DNA from: Gracilariopsis chorda
Lineage: Eukaryota > Rhodophyta > Florideophyceae > Gracilariales > Gracilariaceae
Assembly (NCBI GenBank): GCA_003194525.1
Contig: NBIV01000192.1
Location: forward strand, 1 to 64,000
Length of the DNA: 64,000 nucleotides
Reading direction: 5' to 3'
Part shown: positions 29,920-43,187 of the stretch, one piece after another
How positions within the stretch are numbered: the stretch's first letter is position 1
Layout of the letters: every line of letters starts with the position of its first letter
Made by a program: the position numbers and the translations under genes
The notes under the pieces: generated by a model
Databases searched by the model: none
What the model was told of the DNA's origin: nothing
What the model saw: the letters and a program-made list of their open reading frames with translations, nothing else

Positions 29920-31920
29920 TCAGAACCAACAAAGGTACTTAAAAGTCTTCGGGTCATGAAATACCACTGGGTTGGCCTCTAGTACTCCCGAATACACCTG
30001 CGAGGTTTCACTCCGGAACGAAGGAGTCCCGTTTAATATGTACGCACCACGTTGATTATACGGTACGGTCAATACGTTATTGGCCGTGGGGTCTGAGACC
30101 ACCGTGTGTGCGGAACATTCTGGGGATGGGTTCCCCTCCATTACGGTGCTCGACCATTGGGTCGAGGGCGACATTGCGAGACTCACAAGTGGAGCATTCA
30201 CTATATGGATGACTTGAACGCCTGGGGTTTCCACGATGGTTCCCCTTTCCGAACTGGTGGTTTCCTTGACATGGTGTACGGACCGTTTCGGTTTCCCTTT
30301 TATGGTCTTTACGGGTGGGGTGGGGGTAGTTCTTCCTCCCTCCCGTATGGCGTCACCAATTCCCTGGGTATACCTCGCAATGGCATTATAGTCGACCGTA
30401 TGGTGGTTAGCCAGGTATTTGCCTACCTGAGAACTAATGGACTTGTGCACGTTATCAGGAAACATGGAATTTAACCAAGCGGTGTTGAAGACACTCTCAC
30501 AGCCGGAGGCCGTTTCCCAAAGTGTTCTAACAAATTCCAATTCGGCTCGGCCGGGATTTTCCTCTGCCTCAACTCTTCCCCGTAGGCTTCCTGTATTACC
30601 TTATGCGTCGCATAGCTTTCCAAAAGGAAGTTCACCCCCTGAGGATACTTGGTCAACATCTGCTATTAGTCCTCATCCACCTCTATGGTTGTTTCTCTGC
30701 AGACGGCTGTGCAGCACGTCTGCAGCTTGACCCTTGAGGTAGACGTGGAACAAACAAGTGGCAGCTAGCAGCTCCTTCTGAAAACCCATTCTGGTCACAT
30801 GCGATCTTGAAACTTTGCAAGAAGTCAGTGACCGCGATGGGATCATCGCCACAAAAGCGCGTTTCACCCATTTGATAACTGAGCTTCTTTTGATTCTTAG
30901 TTATCTGCAGATCAACCACGTTGGGGTAATCAGGATGCCTGTTCCCTAACCTATAGGTCCAATAGTCAATCACTTTGTTGAACAGGTCCTTAAGTGCCTA
31001 GATAACCTCAAGGTCTCAGTCAGAGTCTTCCCCCGACTCTGAGGATTCGTACCGCATGGTTCTCCACTAACGGTGCAGCTTCCCTTTTATCCGACGGGGT
31101 TTGTTCCTTCTGGTGTCTTTAACTTTTTGGTCATCCTCACTCGAGTCTGAATCGGTGTCCATGCTTGAAAAAAGGGGTCCGACCGGTGTCCCCTTTTCTT
31201 CTTACCTTAGATGGTTTCTTCTTACCCCTAGCCCTTCGCCACCGCTCATCCTCCGAGCTCCACGAACCACCATCATCACCACCTGGGTCACATGCCCCAG
31301 CGCTCTGCCTGGCTCTACCAATTGGTTCCGGGAGGTGAACAATTTAGGGGCCTTCGTTCGCGCGAGGCTCTGCCTCAGACCGGACTCGGTCGGTATTTGA
31401 ATCACCAGTTTGGTCATTGGGGAGGTTGGGTTTTTGGACAGAAAAGACGTCCAGATACCCATACGGTTTTCCCAAACTTGTTCGGGCTGGTGTGAGTATC
31501 TCTGGTTAACCCCTTGCGGAGGTCTTCCAAAGGCTCTTGCACCATATGTTCGACGTACCTCCAGGCTTCCTGCTCGAGAAATTGAAACACCAAAGCTGTT
31601 AACTGGATGTGTAGTTCACAAACTGCACGCTCAATCACCATTTCGGTAATGCTCTCCAAGTCGAATTTGGAGATAACCACAGATGATCGGTCACCTTTAG
31701 GGTTCACCAATTGGTCAGATTGGGAGCCAAGCTCCGGCCCCACCAGTCCCAATCCCACCATATCGGTAGCCTGAGGAGCGGCGACTCGTGCCCTCTGATC
31801 CTTCCCGGCGCCAAAGACCAGGTTGGTGTTTCTCCTGAGCAACCTCTCAGGGTCATCCATTGACAGTACCAATAGGTCATTGTCCAGGGCCTCACTGGCG
31901 CTGTGGCCCGAAGAGCCCAT
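29920..31920 (-). pseudogene. Element I gag (degenerate)
   Basis: Minus-strand fragments. The N-terminal piece at 31,920-31,414 (helical, FDLESITEMVIERAVCELH) is followed by 30,973-30,683 with FCGDDPIAVTDFLQSFKIAC and HLFVPRLPQGSS, the capsid-like GDDP...FL block shared with elements II and III (GEDPVLVLDFLSRFVAEAD), and the C-terminal piece 30,540-29,920. Position between 5' LTR and protease, and the match to the other gags, identify it. Broken in several places. Confidence 0.7.
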
Positions 31921-32079
31921 GGACCGGGCACTTCACTGCAATTACAAGAAACCAGTGCGTCACAGAAATTGTTTCCTGGTTGATTCCAAAAACCAAACTG
32001 TGTTCCAATTTCTGTTTCTTCTCGTAATTCTTCCTTCAAAACCAAATGATACACCACAATTCTAGGTCGGGAGACAAAA

Positions 32080-32236
32080 TGTGATATAACCGAACACGGT
32101 CAATGAACACATGGGTAGTTCGTATGGGCCTCGGCTGTAGGGAGCCCCGGTTGGGCTTGACCTAGAAAGAGAAACAAGGGCTACCGGTAAGGTCTGTGGC
32201 CGCAACAACAACTAGAGGTGCAATAGTGTCGGCTAG
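32080..32236 (-). repeat. 5' LTR of element I, inner part (interrupted by element II)
   Basis: Matches the first ~150 bp of the LTR at 17,520. A primer-binding site is seen at 32,060-32,076 with a 3-nt gap to the LTR. The rest of this LTR is at 44,742-45,129. Confidence 0.8.
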
Positions 32237-33031
32237 TTTAGTGCAATGCCCGGAAGCTGGAGTGCAATGAAAGACTTTCGGGATATTTCCTCGTTGGAGG
32301 TGAGCCCAGCTGTGTAGAGCCTTCCCAGGAGTGGCACGACTATGAAGCGTTGTAAGGTCTAGGCCACCGGTCGTGACTTGGGCAGGGAGGTTGAGGTAAG
32401 AATCGGGTATCCGCAGGAGCGTTGTATGGGGGTGGTCGTCCTATAGAGAGGTGACGCTTCCACGTTAGTGGCCCGCTCAAGCACGAGCCGTGGGCAGCGG
32501 GAAAGCCACCCTATAAAGAGAAAAGTAAGAGGGAGCTTAGTCACGGGTGTCATGACGAAGACTAACGGCATTGCCGGTAAATAAACCTTATACAAAGCTA
32601 ACAACAAGACCGTTGGAATAACAATCCGAATGATGGCGTCGTTTACATAGGCAAGGGGGTTAGACTTCCCGAATGCGACGGCGCTTCCCTCTAAAGAGGA
32701 GTGGGGACCACGCGAAGGGGGTCAGGTCTAGAGCTAAGTCTCCAGGTTGGAGTACCCTGTTCGGGGATGTTTACAGGTGCGACGGCAACTCGCCGGCACA
32801 CTAAGTACTTACTATCCCAGTAATGGGTGTATAAATAGTAAATAGAAATAATTAAAATACTCCACTTTGGTGGTTCATGCCTACTACTGTGGCCAATCAC
32901 CAATTGACTCTACCGTGTCCTACGTGTCCAGTCCACTATTAGTGGTCATAGTTCATGCAATGACTACATTACCGAAACATGCAGGAAATCAACCAAGTAC
33001 CTGGATCCCTCCTTGAGAGCATTGCACTTCA
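32237..33031 (-). repeat. 3' LTR of element II
   Basis: Top strand starts TTTAGTGCAATGCCCGGA and ends GAGCATTGCACTTCA, followed by TATCCCCCTCCTTAGACGGG, the complement of a polypurine tract. Equivalent to 42,612-43,187 plus ~44,510-44,741. Confidence 0.85.
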
Positions 33032-33240
33032 TATCCCCCTCCTTAGACGGGAAAGCAACCGCGGACGTGGGTGAGTCCCAGACAAGAATGGTTAAGAAAT
33101 GTCCAAACCTCTCCGGGTCAATAGGCCAAACCTTTGCCTCAGAGAGGCAACCTCCTGCAAAAGCAGCAAACCAGTTGTCCTCAAGTGCACGCTCCTTCTC
33201 TTCCTGCTCAAATCAATCAGATCACACCCTTTCGAAGGGG

Positions 33241-34930
33241 AATATGAACAACAACAAAAACCAGCCTTCAAGACCGACTCCAGTCGGGAACTTCACAACC
33301 GGTTCCGGTCGTTACCCTTGCCACAAGGGAGGCGAACTCCGGCACAGCCGGCCAACATTGGCGCAGCATCCCAGCATGAGTTCAAACTTCTACCTGTAAT
33401 GGCTCCTTCTGGACTGATCCCGGCGGCGACTTGGCCTTCCTATAACGCCTTTGTAGGGTCAGATTCGATGACTCGGAGTTACGCCTCTCAGCTCCGGCTT
33501 GCGGCCTGGTCCCATCCCATTGCTGCTCTCAACGAGGATTTGGTTATGGCCTACGCGGGTGGTTCTGGTACCTTTCCAGGGGATCTACCCGGCCTCGTCA
33601 CCTCTCCGTGGAACTGGCCGAGTCTAATCGCTATCCCAGTGCACCAAATGCGAAGAGACATGGGAGAATTCACGACTGCGGCTCATGAAGCACTGGTGCG
33701 GATTTCATATCAACGGCAGAGCCAGGAGCCGTTCTAATTCCCGATGCCTACTGGCGTTGGCTTCGACGCCAACCTATTCCGCACACGAGTTGAAATCAGT
33801 TGGGGCAAACGCCTGGCCAGCCTAGAAACAGTCTCGTAGAGCATCCTTCCCGCTGCGCAGCAAGAAGCCTTGTTTTTGGAACAACCGATACTTTGGGCTG
33901 AATTCTGGTTCCTTTCCCGGCAGTCCTGTTCCACTTTTCTCCAACCCTTATCCCTTTACGAACAGCGCTGGCGATTCCGATTCGGATACTTCGTCCCGTA
34001 TCAATACTTCGAGATTGAGCGGATTGCTCCGCCTCACTGACAAGGTCGGTACGCCGCACTCCCCGAGTGGTGGAGGTTCCATAAGGCCTGCCTGGGTTTC
34101 TACGTTGAGCTTTCACCGGTACTCATGTACCTCGGTTGGTTTTTGAGTCAGGGTTCCCTGTCGAGAGTTTGGTCGATAATTGTAGCCGAGTGAGCTGCCT
34201 GCACTGCGGCGTATATCCTCGCCGAGGTTTATGACAAGTATCCACTGTAGTTCACTCAACCGCATGCGCAGGACGCCACTCGCAGTCTGGACCTCAGCGT
34301 TTCCCTTGGAGGGACTGTCAACAATGAAGACGTACTCCAATTACTTGGTTTGATTGACAGTGTTGACTGGAGCGAGGTGCCACTGTAACAGAGCGTTCGA
34401 CGTGACGGCGGGGGTTGCGGTACCGGTCGTTTGAGTCTTGGTAAAAACACTGCCCTTGCGGGAAGGTTCATCTACTTCGATCCCTTGGAGTTCCGGGGGG
34501 TTTTCTCCGAGGAGGCGAGGGAACTCCACGAAACACTGCGGCACGTGCCAAACAACCACCCGATTGGGTACGTCAATTCCGACGACTATTACCGCTCGTA
34601 TAGCGGGGATGAACTTATGATCGATGACAAACCCGAAGAGCCAGGGGACATAAAACTAGATGTTGCCGACATGGTCGTAAACGAAACCCCCGAGGGGCTG
34701 CCTCCGGTTCCCAGTCCTTTTACGGCGAGTGCCGGGCTTTCACTCTCCAGGGGGGTACACTCAATGAAAGCGCTTTCATTGCCCGCTTCCTCCGCGGAGC
34801 GGGGTTAAGCGCTGCCGAGGGTTCAGGTGACGTCACCGCGATGGCGGATGCCTTGGCCTACCGCCTTGCGGGTGATTTCCACTGGATGATGGGGAGGAGT
34901 CCACCTTCTAGTCCAGTATCATCTTCTCTC
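33241..34930 (+). pseudogene. Antisense accessory gene of element II (degenerate)
   Basis: Plus strand, opposite to pol, between the 3' LTR and the chromodomain end. It starts MNNNKNQPSRPTPVGNFTTG and in changing frames continues with WPSYNAFVGSDSMTRSYASQ, then ALNEDLVMAYAGGSGTFPGD, and at 34,431-34,808 ALAGRFIYFDPLEFRG and HPIGYVNSDDYYRSYSGDE. It aligns along its length with the intact 595-residue gene at 55,164-56,951 of element III. Function unknown. Stops and shifts break it in at least four places. Confidence 0.75.
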
Positions 34931-35149
34931 TCCCTGACTTAGCCAGTAATGTAGCTTAGCATCAAACAGGAGCGTGAGGCTCCTGAGTAAACTTTCCCGT
35001 TTCGAACGGCGTTATCTTTTTCATTTCCGGTCCTTGACGGAGTCCATACAAAAGGGGGTGTACTCCTTCTTCCCTACCTTCCCCGACTTCGTGGCGTTTT
35101 TATCCCACTTGGGCATTGCACAGCGTAGCTGGATTTTTGGTACCCGCGC

Positions 35150-37951
35150 TGCAGTGATATTGGAACTCCTTCGAACGAGGGGGGTGTTCGATTGGTTCCA
35201 TGGTGTCCCAGCTTGGGCCATATCCATACCAACGGATGTGGTATCTTAGAATACCTTCCTGATTCCAGGTGTGCCCGACGATTTGGTCAATGACAAACTC
35301 ATTTTTATATACTTGCTAGCCTTGCCGTGTTATGATGACATCGCTTGTCAGGGGTCGCCTTTTGGACGGGATACTTCCCCTTAAGGGTGCGTCAGGATGC
35401 AACGTGCCGGCTTCGCTCGGAGGATGCGGCACATAGTGCGGAATAGTATCGCTGAAGGGGGTTTCTTCGTGGAACGGTTGCTGCGTACCGCGGTAATTGG
35501 GTCGTACTGCTGGTTTGAGGGGGACTTCCGTCCCATGTTGACGGTATTCCGGTCGAACCGCGAGCTTGGAGGCATCTTGCCCCTTTCGCGGAGGTGTGGA
35601 GATCATTCTCTGTTGTGAATCTCCGTGCCACGTGGTGATTGGTGTGGGGCGCACAATCTCCGTGCGTTCACGTGATTCTCACGGCATGTTGTTCTGGACC
35701 ACTTCCTTGCATACCACCTCCTTAGGCTTGGGGCTTACAGTGTCCAGCTGAACCGTGCACTGCTGTGTTGGCACCCGGTGTCCGGCAGTTACTTCCGGTT
35801 CTCCGTTGTGTTACCTCAAACTTCCTGATGAGGCGTGGACAGCTGGCGCCGTGGCCACCCTGTTCGGGGAGTTTGCTTCTAATAGAGGTGTGATGTCTTC
35901 CCCAGGAGGTGCATCATCCGAGACGACCGGTTTAACCCTGGCGACGACCCCGGATTTTTCCGAGACGCTCGGTATATTACTGCAATTGCACGGAGCCGTT
36001 GGCACTTCTATGAAGTTCGGACAACATTCCCGTTATGAATGGTTCTCAAGTCCGGGGCTATAGAGACAGGGGCTTGAGTTGCAAGATGTGCATTCCTGCC
36101 TTCCTCCATCAAAAGGGTCTTTTCACTTTCCGCGTTGCTGGTTTTCAAAGGCGTGCGTTGCCTGCTACCAGCGGTGTGGATGGTGCTGAGGAATAGGTTT
36201 TGGCGGGAAATTCCGTCGACGACGGTTCTGCGACTACACCCTGGTGAGGGGTCTGCGAAACGATATCGCTATCCTGATTCAAGGAATTGTCCTGGTTCAG
36301 GGGTGCGGACTGCGATGTCGGTCCACTCTCCCGTATCATACGGTGTAGCTGCGTCATGGTGGAACCCTGTGTGCGGGATTGCGAGGCTTCATCGACCTTC
36401 CGTGTTTCACGGCTCAAACCCTGTTGCGACGGTAATAAATTTCCAGCGTGGCGATAGGTCCCCTCCCCTTCCTTAGACGGAGCAAGGGGAGTAATAGTAG
36501 GATATCCCGCATGGCAGGTGTAAATGTGCGCCGAAGAGGCGGTAATGTTAGGAGTAGAGAAAGTTCCGTTTGGACCTGAACGATCCGGCTGAGCCAGGGG
36601 TTCCGACAAATTCGGTAAATCTGAGAGGCCCCGAGTAGGTTGTGTTACAGTAGTGGGTCTATTTAGCCCCGGGGTTTCCCGCGTTGCTGAGTCAGTAATG
36701 ACGGGTTTCCCTGTTTCCAGGACGACCTCAGACGAGGGAGGAGGGGCAGGTACAACACGATACTGGGAAATCCGCTCATGTGCCTTGCCCATTTCCACCA
36801 CGACAGTTGGGGAGTTAACGGATACCACTTTAAATGGTCCATCCAGCACAGGCGAAAGCTTGTGACGCTTCTCCCTTTCTGGGTTATAATATTCCTTACA
36901 TATAAAGACGTAGGTATTAGCCCGTATGCGGGGAGCATTATCTCGTAAACGACCGTCGAAATCCCGCTTGTACGCGGCTTGCGCGCGTTCCATAGACTTC
37001 CGAGCTGCGTGGACCAGTTCAGTAGGCCATTGCTTCCATTCCTGGCGGTAGCGACCCACAGATGGGTAATTGTCCAAGGTGGCTACAGATGGGAAATTGT
37101 CCAACGTGGCTTGGGATTCTAACGCCACAGGTGAAGGTGAACGAGATAGAACCAATTCGAACGGTGACACTCCGGTAGTCCGGTGAACTTGTGTATTGTA
37201 GGCAAATGTTAAATCATCTGCATACAAGTCCGAATTTTTTGTGGTGATCAGCAACTTAAGAACGGAGAGAGGCAAACAAAGTCCAGTTGAACCGTTCAAT
37301 TTGCCCAGTACACTGGGGATGGTAGGTAGTCTTGAACATGTTCTTCACGTCCAGGATGCCAAAAACATCCTGGAAGAACTTGGACGCGAGCTGCCGTCCG
37401 TTATTGGAGAGCACCTCCACAGGAGAACCGTAGACAAAAATCCATTCGTTATCAGAGCCTGGGCCACCGTGAAAGTGGTATCCTCCGAAGAGGGACAGTC
37501 CGAACAAGCTTTGAAAAGCGATCGGTGATCACAAGTAAGAACTTGTTGCCTCTCTTCGTATTGAGGAGAGGTCCGAGAATATCGATTGCGTCCGAGAATA
37601 TCGATTGCGGTAAACTAGAGAGGCGCCCTAGCAAAGAATTACTTCATTTTCTTAGCGTTCCTGCGGAGCTTCACCCGGTTCTTCGAGCATTCGGTACAAA
37701 ACCGCACAGTTGCGTAGCAATCAACTGCCATGGCGGGCCAGTTAAAATTCCTTCGCAAGGTGAGGTAGAGCTTCCTCCCACCTACGTGGCCACCGAGCTT
37801 TGTATAGTGCGAGAGATGTAAAACCCGTGACTGCAGGGAATGAAGGTACCACAATATGTAGGCGAGCTTCGACCAACCGAACGAGGTAGCTTTTATCGTT
37901 CACCTCGAACGGGAGGTCTTCGTCACCGTTTAAACGGGCACGAATCCTCAT
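35150..37951 (-). pseudogene. Element II integrase C-terminal region and chromodomain (degenerate)
   Basis: Minus strand: zinc-binding part HLSHYTKLGGHVGGRKLYLT (37,854-37,639), catalytic core DILGPLLNTKRGNKFLLVIT (37,634-37,452), further core and C-terminal frames (37,507-36,145; TTYHPQCTGQIERFNWTL, THKLSPVLDG-type GPY module), a long Pro/Ser/Thr-rich tail and, near 35,150-35,310, a chromodomain NEFVIDQIVGHTWNQEGILR then IRWYGYGPSWDTMEPIEH. The chromodomain would direct integration to marked chromatin. Frames change repeatedly. Confidence 0.8.
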
Positions 37952-37993
37952 ACAGAAGGGGTAACCGAATTGTTTTCGGATCCATTCCTCCGG

Positions 37994-39884
37994 TTAAACC
38001 GGTACAAAACTTCCCGTTAAGGGGTTCTCAGGGGTCTCGCAGGATGCCAGTAAGTTGTCAAAGTCCGCGTATTCATCCCAGTCTTCTGGCCATTCCTCGA
38101 ACTTCCACTCCGGGTCATCCGGTTCTTCATCCATGAAGCATGGAATGTCGTCATCCTCCGTTGGGAGTGCTTCCTCATTTGTGGGTAAACGCGACAAAGC
38201 GTCGGCCTGGGTGTTGAGCGCCCCCTTTTTGTATATGCATTGGAAGTCATATTCCGCAAGGCGGAGTCTCCAGCGCATAAGGCGGCCCGAGGGACCGGAT
38301 ATATTCATTAACGACCTCAACGAGGAATGATCCGTGTATACGGTAAACTGAACTCCTATAAGATAGGGGCGTAGGGTGGAAAGCGCCCACACGACGGTGA
38401 GACACTGTTTCTACGACACAGATTAATTCCGCTCGTGGACATTGAGCGAGCGTGACCAATAACCAATTGGCCTTCCATCCCCCCCTCTGGAATGGTTTAG
38501 AAAAGAGCACAACCAACTTGATAGTCGCTTCAGTCCGTGTCCACAGAGTACGGGAGTCCGAGTTTGGGTAAAGATAAGATAGTGCTGAAATGACAGCCTC
38601 CTTTAAGGAGTTAAAAGCTTCCGATTGCTTGGGCGTGAATTGTACTAATTGTGGGGGATTTCCTTTGCGTAACAACTCGTTCAACGGTGCCGCGATATCC
38701 GAAAATTTCGGGATAAACCGTCAGTATAATTTGACCAGCCCTTAAAAGAAGCGGAGTTCCGTTTGAATGCAGGGTTCCTTAGCCCCAACGAGGGACTTGA
38801 CTCGAGCCTTCTCGATCATTAACCGTCCCGGGCGGATGATATATCCCAGATACTTGACAGTGTCTGTGAAGAACTCGCACTTCCTCAACTTGAGGGTAAT
38901 TTCCGCATTGCGGAGCACGGTCAGAACGTCCCTGACCTGGGTGAGATGGTCGTCCAAATTATTGGAGAAGATGATAATATTATCCAGGTAGACCAGGCTG
39001 CTCCGCCACTTGAGGCGGTTCAATAGATTATCTATTGCACGTTGGAAGATAGCAGGAGCGTTGGTCAAACTAAACGGCATCCGCTTGAAGCGATACGGTC
39101 CTGCGTGGCAGGTGAACGTGGTCTTATCGCGATCCTCCTGTCTAACAGGGTCCTGCCAATAACCATGATTGGCGTCCGAAGCCTTGAACACGGTAGCGTC
39201 TCCAACGAAGTCGATGCACTCTTGCATACGAGGGATGGGATAGGTGTCCCTAACAGTCACGGCATTGAGCCCGCGATAGTGGTCACAGAACCTCTAGGTT
39301 CCGTCGGCCTTCATAACCAGTACAACTGGGGATGCCCAGGGTGATTTAGTGGGCTCTACCACACCTGCGCGGAGCATTTTGTCCACTTGGGACTGCTCCT
39401 CTTCCCGAGCATTTGGTACTGCCCTGTAAGGGGTTTGTGCCATCGGACGTGCACCCGGTAGAAAATCTATCCAGTGTTCCGTAGGATGAATCTCGCCGAG
39501 CGAGCCATCCCACATCGTGGTAAATTCCCGTAGCATTGCACAGAATTTTTTGCGGTGTGACTCCGGCACATGGCCGAGGTCTATATCTTCGAGTGCCTTT
39601 ATAGGGTCCACTCGGTCAGAACGCGCTGTACAATTGTTCTGTGATACAGGTGTGGCCGTCGGTTCCAAGTTATTCGGGGTGTTCGACATTAAAACAGGGG
39701 TTTCCTCTCCCTCCATTGACGATAGCTCGTCAGTGGTGGGGGTGGCTTCCTCAGAAGAGGTGGCAATTCCGAGAACATCGGCGGTCTTCATCTTCGTCGG
39801 GAGCATCTCAAGGGGGTGTGGAGTGACGCTCTCAATTACTTGGTTCTGTACCAGATACTGGGGGCGCTGGCCAAGATTGGCCAC
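37994..39884 (-). pseudogene. Element II reverse transcriptase and RNase H (degenerate)
   Basis: Minus strand: 39,884-39,294 (pre-RT, KSPWASPVVLVMKADGT), 39,260-38,742 (YPIPRMQECIDFVGDATVFK, SSLVYLDNIIIFSNN, where the YxDD box reads YLDN, and VKYLGYIIRPGRL), 38,684-38,247 (connection) and 38,392-37,994 (RNase H, FTVYTDHSSLRSLMNISG, KKGALNTQADALSRLP). The D-to-N change in the polymerase box alone would abolish activity. Confidence 0.85.
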
Positions 39885-39992
39885 GAGTATCCGGAAAGGA
39901 GCATCTGGGGTAACGAGAACAATTCCGTTCGCCGGCGCGAGCTGGCATTTCTCGTATAACGAGGACAGAGGTTGAATAACCCGAAGACCGTG

Positions 39993-40643
39993 TTAATGGC
40001 AATTGACTTGCACCCAGACTTGGGACTCAGGCGTTATAGAAACCAAGGCTGCGACTTGAAGTTTGATGGACTCGCAAGACGCGGGCGGTGGTTCCTGCGC
40101 AGCGGGTGGTGGGATTTGCGTCCACGAGGCACGCTTCAGCGGGCGACGGACGATCTGCACTGACGATTCGTAGTCGAGGTCCACACGCCGAAAGTGGGGC
40201 CTGATTGGGTCGACAAATCTGTCACTGTAATCACATCCCAGTATGACTGGAGCAGCCAATGACCGACAAACAATAAAGTTGAGGTTCACCAAGGAGGTAC
40301 CCAACTGCTTGACTAAATTGAAGATACCCACCGTTTTTAATGGATTGTTGTTCCCATCTGCGACGTCGGGAACAGTTTCGGAACGGTTACAAGACCGCAC
40401 CTGCGGAGGTACCAATGATTTCACAACGAAGTTGGGGTCTGCATCTGTGCCCAGGACTGTTAGCAATCTCACCATAAGATTCGTGTCAAGGCCAAAGTCA
40501 GCATAAAACTTGTAGTTGCGCTTGGCCATGACCAAGACTCTATCTGGGATCCAGGGGTTTATACTCCGTATCCATGGGCGACCCAGAACAGAGAGGTGTG
40601 CAGAGTAAGCGTCTGTGGTGTCCTTACTTGAAATGATTTTCAC
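39993..40643 (-). pseudogene. Element II aspartic protease region
   Basis: A single minus-strand frame that aligns with the protease frame of element III. LTVLGTDADPNFVVKSL replaces LTVLDTGAGPNFVVESL, so the DTG active site is lost; VILGCDYSDRFVDPIRP preserves the second block. It is inactive as read. Confidence 0.8.
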
Positions 40644-40672
40644 CGGAGAGCGAGGCGGCGACGCCTAGGGCT

Positions 40673-42230
40673 TCAACAGCCCCATCTTTGAGGACGCCTC
40701 TCCCAGAGAGGAGACTTTTTCAGATATTTTTCCTGCGAGTTTCCCGCCGTAGCCGGTAGTCTAGGATCCTCGACCACGAGAGCTTCGTTACGGAGGCCGG
40801 GGTTTTTATCCGCATAAGCATTGATTGCGTCGGACGTTTGCGCGACCTCCCGACTCGGGTTAACTGAAGCTAGCCACGCAAGCAGGATATGTCGCAGGGA
40901 ATGTGAGAAGTCCGTTTTAGCACGGAGGTAGGAAGCATTTGGATCGGAAATTTTCTCCTCTGGAGTGAGAACCTCGTAGTTTGCCACTACCGTGGTCATA
41001 TCCTCCAGTGAACAAAGCCACTGAGGGGATGTATGGCCATGGGTGTAGCAAAAGTGGTAAATTAGATCTAAGCTGTCGGCGCGCCGGTTAGTATCCCAAG
41101 TATCTGAGAAGCGTACCGCAGGGCGGGTGTCGTTCCATAAAGACAGTTGATAGCGGAATTGACCGTTCATAAACGGGACTCGTGGTGGCTGAACGCGATT
41201 GTTCCCCACGTACAATACGGGGTTATCTTGCGCCGTTTCGAACGTTTTCTCCGTCATTGACGGTAAGTCCGTGGTTGGTATAGACACACCATCTGCCTGT
41301 GCTAAATGCACAGTGTCATAACCCTGTTGGAGGGTTCTATTCACTAAAAGCGAGAGCAAGGAGGAGGCACTCTCCAGCACCAACGCTTTGGTGGGCTTAG
41401 ACCGAAGATTAGGAGTTATTGCACGAAGTGCTTCCCCGTCCGCTCCAGCGTGTTGAACAAGCTCGAGGTAGGTGATTCTCCGCTTGTCCTCGCGGTAACG
41501 AGTGACAAGACTCCGGATTGCTGGGTCAAGGCCATCGATGAACATGATACAACGTTCCCCCGCGGGGTATACATTCCCAAAACAGTGGAAGGCCTTGTTA
41601 AGGCGCAGCGATTAGTCGGTTTCAGTCTCCCCTGAACGCTGAAGAGTATCTTGGAAAGCAATGAATGCCCCCTGAAAGGCCGGATTGGTGGCATTCGAGC
41701 GCAATAAATATTGCACAGCCTCCGGCCAGCAGGTTACTCCTCCCTCTGAGGCATGAAATCATCTTCAGACAGAGGTGTACTGGTCCTCTGCCACTCCCCG
41801 TAAAAAAAATGTAATGCCAAATAGGTTTGTCCCTCATTAATTCCGAGGATATTTGCTTCCGCTACAGAGCGGGGAAGAAAGTTCAACACCATAATTGGGT
41901 CTTCTCCAGTAAAATAGTGGTTACGCAGTGAGATTTGCATATATTTCATGCACTCTTTCACCTTCCCTGTGCCACGGGGTATACGTCCTAAAAAGGAATC
42001 TTCGAGCCGGTAGTACCAGTATGACAATAGTTTCCGATTCAGCGGGTTCCTTGGTTTTAATTCCCTGAGGACAGGGTGTCTTCTCCCCTTACTGCAGGTC
42101 CCAATCCCAACTTGGGTGGCAGATGACCGCTTAGAGCGGGAAGAACGGCCTCGTTTCTCGTCTTCCGAATCGGATTCCGAGGAACTAGAACCATCTGACC
42201 CGTTTCGGGATTAATTCAATGATGTCGTAG
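40673..42230 (-). pseudogene. Element II gag (degenerate)
   Basis: Minus strand: a Ser-rich basic stretch at ~42,230-42,060, then YWYYRLEDSFLGRIPRGTGK and GEDPIMVLNFLPRSVAEANI (42,027-41,734), then 41,545-40,673 with MFIDGLDPAIRSLVTRYRED and a damaged zinc knuckle (FCYTHGHTSPQWLC). Colinear with gag of element III. An N-terminal piece lies at 42,591-42,211. Confidence 0.8.
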
Positions 42231-42611
42231 AATCAGAATCCAAGTGATCTCGTTTGTGTTTCCGCTTATAGCAGTGCTTTTTTCTTCCAGCATGCTGGTT
42301 GTGGTGTGGGGCAGCTGGTGCCGGATCATCCAGGGACAGTTTATACATGAGAAGCCCTAGACGAGGCACCCCCAGCATGGCTGGATTTAGCCCGAGTCGC
42401 GATCCGAGCAACAAACCGAACTTCGAGGTTATTTCTACCATTGTGGGAGCAGCTGCACGCAGTTGCAGGCTCAGCAGAGGAAGGCTTCCTTGACATGAGG
42501 ACCAACCGTTACGACGGGAAAACAACGGAAATTCCGGAGAACAAACAAAAGAAACAAACCCTCGATAGAGGGAACCAAACACAAAAACCATTCTAAGTCA
42601 GGAGACCACTT

Positions 42612-43187
42612 TGTAGTGCAATGCCCGGAAGCGGGAGTATACCGAAAGAGGTTCGGGATCGTTCATCATTGGAGGTGAGCCCAGCTGGGTAGAGCCCTCC
42701 CAGGAGTGGCACGAATAAGTCGGGTTGTAAGGCCAAGGCCACGCGTCGCGACTTGCGCAGGGAGGTTGAGGCAAGAATTGGGTACCTGCAGGAGCGATGT
42801 ATGGGGGTGGTGTTACTCTAGAGAGTTGAGGCTTCCACCTTAGTGGCACGCGCGAACAAGAGCCATGCGCAGCGGGAACGCCACCCTGTAAATGGAAAAA
42901 TAAGAGGGAGCTGAGTCACGGGTGTCGTGACGAAGACTAACGGCAGTGCCGGTAAATAAACCTTATACAAAGCGAACACCAAGACCGTTGGAATAACAAT
43001 CCGAATAATGGGGGGTCCTTTACATAGGAAAGGGGGTTAGACGTCTCGTATGCGACGCCGCTTCCCTCCAAAGAGGAGTGGAGACCACGCGAAGGCGGTG
43101 AGGTCTAGAGCCAAATCTCCAGGTTGGAGTACCTTGTTCGGGGAGGTTTACCGGTGCGACGGCAACTCGCCGGCGCACTAAGTACTA
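42612..43187 (-). repeat. 5' LTR of element II, first part
   Basis: Top strand starts TGTAGTGCAATGCCCGGAAG; it aligns with 32,237-32,810 and stops at AGTACTA (43,181-43,187), where an unrelated sequence begins. LTR sequence resumes at about 44,510 and ends at 44,741. Confidence 0.8.
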